Shown: positions 57,543 through 60,928 of the stretch, in pieces
How the letters are laid out: each line of letters starts with the position of its first letter
How positions within the stretch are numbered: the first letter of the stretch is position 1
IMG/VR virus record: IMGVR_UViG_3300032315_000554
Span: 1-60,928 of that record
DNA from: a virus
Strand: one strand, 5' to 3'
DNA length: 60,928 nt
The notes under the pieces: model-generated
Databases searched by the model: none
Told to the model about the DNA's origin: nothing
The model's input: only the letters and a program-made list of their open reading frames with translations
Position numbers and translations under genes: made by a program

Positions 57543-57586
57543 GGGGGGAGAGTGCTGGTGGGGCACTTTCCCCCCTAATTTTTTTT
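57543..57586 (+). terminator. Strong late terminator
   Basis: A 13-bp stem GGGGGGAGAGTGC/GCACTTTCCCCCC (57543-57555 with 57563-57575, one G-T wobble), a 7-nt loop, then TAA and eight T residues. It separates the late region from the early promoters that follow. Confidence 0.92.
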
Positions 57587-57610
57587 CGATTTACTCTGTA
57601 AAAAAGGCAT

Positions 57611-57645
57611 TTGACAACCCAACCGGGTTGGGGTAATGTTCTACC
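57611..57645 (+). promoter_or_regulatory. Early promoter, clearest dyad example
   Basis: TTGACA (57611-57616), 17-bp spacer containing the palindrome CCCAAC-CGG-GTTGGG, -10 TAATGT (57634-57639). The -10 is inside GGTA-ATGTTC-TACC (57632-57645). An ACTCTGTAAAAAA tract lies at 57593. Predicted +1 near 57646 is about two bases before ATG 57648. Confidence 0.8.
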
Positions 57646-57647
57646 TG

Positions 57648-57836
57648 ATGAACGAACTATACGTTGGATATGCAGACCGGATGAGCGGCGAAGAGCCGTT
57701 CGTCGTTAACGGAAAGAAGTACGAATTCGTTTGGGCTAACTACTCGAACGGGCGCCGAGATATCGGTGTGTACGCTTTCAGCGAGGACAGGACGTTTGGT
57801 TATCTCGCATGGCGCGAGATGAACAATCTGAACTAA
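57648..57836 (+). CDS. Small early protein, 62 aa
   Basis: ATG 57648 was chosen; an in-frame ATG at 57636 is part of the -10 box. Aromatic and acidic (YVGYADRMSGEEPFVVNG, YEFVWANYSNGRRDIGVYAF), probably a small beta protein. First gene of the early region after the late terminator and nearly leaderless, so likely among the first expressed. Confidence 0.7.
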   Translation: MNELYVGYADRMSGEEPFVVNGKKYEFVWANYSNGRRDIGVYAFSEDRTFGYLAWREMNNLN

Positions 57837-57873
57837 CCCTCATCAACCACAACCACCACACCACCACCACCAC

Positions 57874-58410
57874 ATGAGTAAGTACGAAACAGTCACCATC
57901 CCCGGCGCCTTCTACGACCTCGCTTTCGAGCGGGGTCTGGAGGTTCCTCTCGACGAGGAGTTCCGCCGGGTTGGCAAGGGCAAGCAGTACACCGTCCGCA
58001 AGGACGAGTTGTTCGACAACCTCGTCGCCGAGGCTGACAAGTTCCTCACCGAGGAACATCACGGGACCAAGCTGCATTACGCTGCAGTCGCGTTCCTCCG
58101 CTCGCTCCGCAAGAGCGGCGTGAGGTTCAACATCACCAATGAACTCCCGGCGCAAAGCCGCCGCCGGATCACATGGGTGAAGACAGGCGCTGTGCTCGGG
58201 CCGGGATTCGGCAAGTACAGCGGACGCAACCTCGTTGGCGGAATCGACGAGTCGAACGGCAACGTCATCATCCGAGTGCATGGCACTCAACAGGTTCAGG
58301 TCTTCAACCTCGCCAATGCGTTTGCTCAGCAGACGCAGGCTCAGGCCCGGCGCATTGCGGACCAGAAGAAAGCCGCGAAGAAAGCCGCGAAGGCTGCTCG
58401 TCGCCGCTGA
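57874..58410 (+). CDS. Basic early protein, 178 aa
   Basis: Preceded by an ACC-rich leader (CACCACCACCACCACATG) with no ribosome-binding site. N-terminal beta-like (YETVTIPGAFYDLAFERGLE), a helix with EEHHGTKLHYAAVAFLRSL, and a strongly basic C-terminus (QARRIADQKKAAKKAAKAAR). Probable nucleic-acid binder. A strong hairpin follows the stop. Confidence 0.7.
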   Translation: MSKYETVTIPGAFYDLAFERGLEVPLDEEFRRVGKGKQYTVRKDELFDNLVAEADKFLTEEHHGTKLHYAAVAFLRSLRKSGVRFNITNELPAQSRRRITWVKTGAVLGPGFGKYSGRNLVGGIDESNGNVIIRVHGTQQVQVFNLANAFAQQTQAQARRIADQKKAAKKAAKAARRR

Positions 58411-58418
58411 CGTTCATC

Positions 58419-58443
58419 GTGCCGGGGGCACCACCCCCGGCAC
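58419..58443 (+). promoter_or_regulatory. 10-bp GC hairpin
   Basis: Perfect arms GTGCCGGGGG/CCCCCGGCAC (58419-58428 with 58434-58443) with loop CACCA, nine bases after a stop and without a T run. Could be an mRNA 3' stabiliser or a weak terminator between early genes. Confidence 0.55.
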
Positions 58444-58456
58444 CATTAAGCGCCAG

Positions 58457-58720
58457 ATGATCACGAAAAAACAAATCAACCGGGCTGTCAGCCACCTCGA
58501 CCTGTACGTTGTCGGCAACGGTGACGGGTACTTCTACTGGGTGTGCAAGCGCACCGGGAGCACCATTGGCGCCAATTGCGATTGGCCCCGGCTGAACATG
58601 CTCACACTCGACCAGTGGGTCGCTGAGGCAGAGTATGCTCGTAGGTCCGGTATCGTTAACGGCTTTGCACCGGACGAGGACGAGAAGTGGCTCGCCCGGT
58701 ACGGGAGGGACTGGAAATGA
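58457..58720 (+). CDS. Small early protein, 87 aa
   Basis: ATG 58457 was chosen; upstream in-frame sequence crosses the hairpin and the previous gene. Aromatic, with GDGYFYWVCKRTGSTIGANC, LTLDQWVAEAEYARRSG and a charged end. Overlaps the next gene by ATGA. No family recognised. Confidence 0.7.
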   Translation: MITKKQINRAVSHLDLYVVGNGDGYFYWVCKRTGSTIGANCDWPRLNMLTLDQWVAEAEYARRSGIVNGFAPDEDEKWLARYGRDWK

Positions 58721-58917
58721 TCGTGCATCCACAAGACGCCGTGTGCCCGGAGTGTGGCGGCACCGTCATCGAGACCGAGTGCCCATACAGCTACATTGGT
58801 CTTACCTGCGAAAGGTGCGAGTGGCATGAGACGCAAAAAAAAGATTTGCCGCCGGGCCGGGCATGGGCAAAAGTACCCGTGTCCATTACGGACAAAACCA
58901 AAAACCAAAATAGATAA
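58717..58917 (+). CDS. Zinc-ribbon early protein, 66 aa
   Basis: ATGA overlap with the preceding gene. Two C-x2-C pairs, CPECGG and CERCEW, separated by about 18 residues, with a conserved CPYS between: a classic four-Cys zinc ribbon. C-terminus basic. Likely binds a host protein or nucleic acid. Confidence 0.75.
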   Translation: MIVHPQDAVCPECGGTVIETECPYSYIGLTCERCEWHETQKKDLPPGRAWAKVPVSITDKTKNQNR

Positions 58918-58926
58918 ATAACCACC

Positions 58927-59667
58927 ATGATAAGTAACCTCGACTACAACACCGCACTGACTCCTCTCGAAGCGAGTCACGCTGCGTCCACGACAAGTGA
59001 TCGCTACGGGTTCATCTCGACCCGGCAGATCATCACCAACCTCGAAGAACACGGCTTCACGCCTCGCACTGTGGAGATCTGCAGGGCGAACAAGGCGGAG
59101 ACCAAAGGCTTCCAGAAACACGTTGTCCGCCTCACGCACAAAGACATCCTCCCGGTTGTCGATGGCGAGGGTCACCCGGAGATCGTCCTCATCAACTCGC
59201 ACGATGCGAAGTCGGCGCTGACGTTTGCGCTCGGCTACTTCCGTTTCGTTTGCTCGAACGGTCTGATCGCCGGATCATCGATCTACAAGACCCGGATCAT
59301 TCACCGGAGCATCAACGCGAGCAGCGTTCACGATGCCGTCAGCCGGATCGCTGGCCGCGCACCGGAGTTGATCGACAGCATCCAGCGCCTCAAGTCCCAC
59401 AAGCTCGATGCGCTGACTGAACAGACGTTCGTGCGCGAAGCCGCCAAGCTACGTTGGGAAGAGCCGTCTGACCGGGCGCTGCACTTCCTCAGTGCTCCCC
59501 GGCGCCAAGAGGACGCACAGCCCAACTTGTGGCAGGTGTACAACCGTGTGCAGGAGAGCCTGACGAAAGGCAATCGCTACTACGGCGTCCGCCGCATCAC
59601 CTCGCCGTCGAAAGACGTGCAGTTGAACGAGCAGATCTGGAACCTCGCTCAGAGCTTCGTCAACTAG
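58927..59667 (+). CDS. DUF932-like phage/plasmid protein, 246 aa
   Basis: Starts after AGATAAATAACCACC. The layout YGFISTRQIITNLEEHGF, GFQKHVVRLTHKDIL, EIVLINSHDAKSALTF, GYFRFVCSNGLIAG and a helical C-terminus matches the DUF932/TIGR03299 family found on phages and plasmids. The family is linked to DNA metabolism near recombination genes but has no firm activity. A terminator follows 18 bases later. Confidence 0.8.
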   Translation: MISNLDYNTALTPLEASHAASTTSDRYGFISTRQIITNLEEHGFTPRTVEICRANKAETKGFQKHVVRLTHKDILPVVDGEGHPEIVLINSHDAKSALTFALGYFRFVCSNGLIAGSSIYKTRIIHRSINASSVHDAVSRIAGRAPELIDSIQRLKSHKLDALTEQTFVREAAKLRWEEPSDRALHFLSAPRRQEDAQPNLWQVYNRVQESLTKGNRYYGVRRITSPSKDVQLNEQIWNLAQSFVN

Positions 59668-59685
59668 GCTCAGCGCACTCAGCAG

Positions 59686-59712
59686 ACCCCGGAGTTAACG
59701 CTCCGGGGTTTT
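59686..59712 (+). terminator. Rho-independent terminator
   Basis: ACCCCGGAG/CTCCGGGGT (59686-59694 with 59701-59709), loop TTAACG, then TTTT. The stem is the same as at 2009-2030, a repeated terminator cassette. Confidence 0.88.
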
Positions 59713-59797
59713 GCTTTTCCGGGGTATGTCCCGGCGCCCGGCGCATGCAAAAACACACTTTTTTACTCTGTTAAGTGGGGGGGAGAGAAAAAAAACT

Positions 59798-59832
59798 TTG
59801 CTTACCCCTACCAAGGTAGGTAAAGTCCTACC
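59798..59832 (+). promoter_or_regulatory. Early promoter with two dyads
   Basis: TTGCTT (59798-59803), 17-bp spacer, TAAAGT (59821-59826). Spacer palindrome CCTACC-AA-GGTAGG (59807-59820), then GGTA-AAGTCC-TACC (59819-59832) around the -10. ACTCTGTTAAG at 59765 lies upstream. About four bases separate the predicted +1 from ATG 59837. Confidence 0.72.
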
Positions 59833-59836
59833 TGTT

Positions 59837-60469
59837 ATGAAAAACACCACCACCACCACCAACGACGACAAGACTTACTACGGTAACGTCTTGGCAGTCA
59901 CCGAGAACAACGGCTACAGCGATAGCGATTTCTTCGCCATCGTTTGGGACGACGAGAAGCAGTGCATCCGCAAGATCTCAGACGGCACCACACGGTACGC
60001 CGCTCCCTCGATCTATCATCGCTCTGACGCAAGCCCCGAGGTTCGCGCCAAAGCTCAGCAGTGGCTGCTCAACGTCTACCTGCCACCGTTCGCTAAGGAA
60101 CTCCTCATCAAGGAGCGCACTCGCATCCAGTCGCTGCAGTTTGGCGAGCAGGTCGTCATCTACAAGGGACGCAAGTACCCGATTGGCACCCGGGGCGAAG
60201 TCTTCGGCGTGTATGACAACCAGTTCTTCCGCGACTACAGCAGCAGCCGGAAGTCTTGGTCGATCCAGATCAAGCGGTTCAACCCGAAGTCCAAGAACGT
60301 GGGCATCCGTCTCGCTGACGGTAGCCGCATCTTCACGTCACTCGATAACGTCGAGCGCACCGCAATCGCCGTTCCTACCGAGGATGAAGTCCGCAAAAAA
60401 ACCGAGTACCTCGCCAGTCTCGGTGTCCACAGCATCTTCAGCGGCTACTTCGCGCTGAGCTTCCTCTAA
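59837..60469 (+). CDS. Early protein of unknown function, 210 aa
   Basis: ATG 59837 was chosen since an in-frame ATG at 59711 precedes the promoter. N-terminus MKNTTTTT is encoded by ACCACCACCACC. The middle is alpha/beta (DFFAIVWDDEKQCIRKISDG, YLPPFAKELLIKERTRIQSL); the C-terminal half is basic and beta-rich with QVVIYKGRKYPIGTRGEVFG, a KOW- or SH3-like look. Could bind nucleic acid. Nearly leaderless transcript expected. Confidence 0.7.
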   Translation: MKNTTTTTNDDKTYYGNVLAVTENNGYSDSDFFAIVWDDEKQCIRKISDGTTRYAAPSIYHRSDASPEVRAKAQQWLLNVYLPPFAKELLIKERTRIQSLQFGEQVVIYKGRKYPIGTRGEVFGVYDNQFFRDYSSSRKSWSIQIKRFNPKSKNVGIRLADGSRIFTSLDNVERTAIAVPTEDEVRKKTEYLASLGVHSIFSGYFALSFL

Positions 60470-60509
60470 CACAACCTCGCCGGGGTCCGATCCCCCGGCG
60501 CCCACAACC

Positions 60510-60728
60510 ATGAACATCCAAGCTATTCTGGACAAACAAGCAGGCTCGGCGGCTTACCTAGTAAACCGATTGAAGGAAGGTCTCACCATCACCAAGCAGG
60601 ACAGCAAGTTTCTGAATGCTTGGCTGAGCGCCGAGAAGGCTCGGGCAGCAGTTGCCGCTGGCAAGCCCATCCCCAAGTGCGGTCGAGCCGGGCGCCGGAA
60701 GAAAATTCTCACCGGATACGGGAACTGA
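60510..60728 (+). CDS. Small helical early protein, 72 aa
   Basis: Follows a short gap containing a GCCGGGG/CCCCGGC hairpin (60479-60499). Helical N-terminus (IQAILDKQAGSAAYLVNRLK), then FLNAWLSAEKARAAVAAGK and a basic C-terminus (RAGRRKK). No family recognised. Confidence 0.65.
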   Translation: MNIQAILDKQAGSAAYLVNRLKEGLTITKQDSKFLNAWLSAEKARAAVAAGKPIPKCGRAGRRKKILTGYGN

Positions 60729-60738
60729 AAAAAACCCG

Positions 60739-60773
60739 TTGACGCCTTTCCCGGCATGGGTAATACTCCTACC
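60739..60773 (+). promoter_or_regulatory. Early promoter of the join-spanning gene
   Basis: TTGACG (60739-60744), 16-bp spacer, TAATAC (60761-60766) within GGTA-ATACTCC-TACC (60759-60773). Unlike its sister promoters it leaves about 30 nt of CA-rich leader (AACCACCAACCCACAACTA) before ATG 60805. Confidence 0.75.
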
Positions 60774-60804
60774 CGTCAGTTAACCACCAACCCACAACTA
60801 CCAC

Positions 60805-60928
60805 ATGAAAAATAAAGCCACCCACTACGGAACCTGCCAACTTTGCGGTTCCTTACAGAAACTCCCGAGCGGCGTTTTAGCTCAGCACGGGTACCAAATC
60901 CACTGGCACCAGTTCGAGGGCGTCTGCA
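60805..60928 (+). CDS. 5' end of the join-spanning zinc-finger-like gene
   Basis: ATG 60805 and the following 121 bases repeat the start of the gene annotated at 1-737. The protein is the same 245-aa product; see that entry. Confidence 0.85.
   Translation, partial: MKNKATHYGTCQLCGSLQKLPSGVLAQHGYQIHWHQFEGVC
60806..60928. repeat. 123-bp direct terminal repeat, right copy
   Basis: Identical to 1-123. Proves overlap of the two ends and the circular reading of the window. Confidence 0.95.

Noticed and set aside
57636-57647. Upstream in-frame ATG for the gene at 57648
   Set aside because: It lies inside the -10 box and before the predicted transcription start.
57845-57873. ACC repeats considered as a CRISPR-like or satellite array
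   Set aside because: Short, imperfect, without spacers; they occur only at gene starts.
59711-59836. N-terminal extension of the gene at 59837
   Set aside because: It would cross a terminator-proximal region and the promoter, and codes for unlikely Cys/Arg/Pro-rich sequence.

Overview
This window is a complete bacteriophage genome. Bases 60806-60928 repeat bases 1-123 exactly, so the sequence closes into a circle of about 60,805 bp, and one gene runs across the join. Every convincing gene is on the + strand. A short-tailed (podovirus-like) virion is suggested by a large portal, a tail-tube adaptor, a tail nozzle, several fibre genes and a cassette of internal/ejection proteins, with no tape measure, sheath or baseplate genes. 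A spanin-like pair with a lipobox and several envelope-sugar-type glycosyltransferases point to a Gram-negative host. I cannot name the host. Few genes have a Shine-Dalgarno sequence; many start in a TAAATA(C/T)ATG context instead, and several early genes look leaderless. No integrase, DNA polymerase or RNA polymerase was recognised, so the phage probably uses the host replisome and host sigma70-type RNA polymerase and may be strictly lytic.

Layout. (1) 57.6-60.9 kb and 0-3.6 kb form one early region on the circle: small, GC-rich, mostly unknown genes, including zinc-ribbon proteins, a papain-like fold candidate, a DUF932-like protein and an ExoX-C-like protein. They are punctuated by hairpin terminators and TTGAC promoters, most of which share a GGTA-N6/7-TACC dyad over the -10 box. 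(2) 3.7-11.9 kb is the replication and recombination block: LuxR-type HTH, RecT-like annealing protein, RecB/Cas4-like exonuclease, DUF1376-type initiator, DnaC-like loader, GP88 protein, SSB-like protein, a nuclease-like protein and a RusA-like resolvase. (3) 12.0-16.8 kb holds small and large terminase, a dCMP deaminase behind a candidate pseudoknotted leader RNA, and a nest of tiny overlapping genes including a lipoprotein. (4) 16.8-27.6 kb holds a methyltransferase, portal, scaffold-like protein, four putative glycosyltransferases and the major capsid protein behind a hairpin-rich leader. (5) 27.7-35.9 kb holds fibres, the spanin/holin/endolysin-like lysis cassette and a phosphoesterase. 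(6) 35.9-57.5 kb holds the adaptor, nozzle, internal virion proteins with an embedded PAPS-reductase-like gene, a 2,972-residue polyvalent protein with a zincin motif, and a tRNA with anticodon CAU.

Working model: early genes fire from clustered host-type promoters that may be jointly repressed through the dyad. A lambda-like recombination and replication module loads the host helicase. Late genes build and modify a short-tailed particle that may inject a very large multidomain protein. The most unusual elements are the candidate RNA at 12.76-12.86 kb, the early operator set, the LPR-linked giant protein, the amber codon at codon 3 of a glycosyltransferase gene, and a coding region at 11.2-11.5 kb with no normal start.
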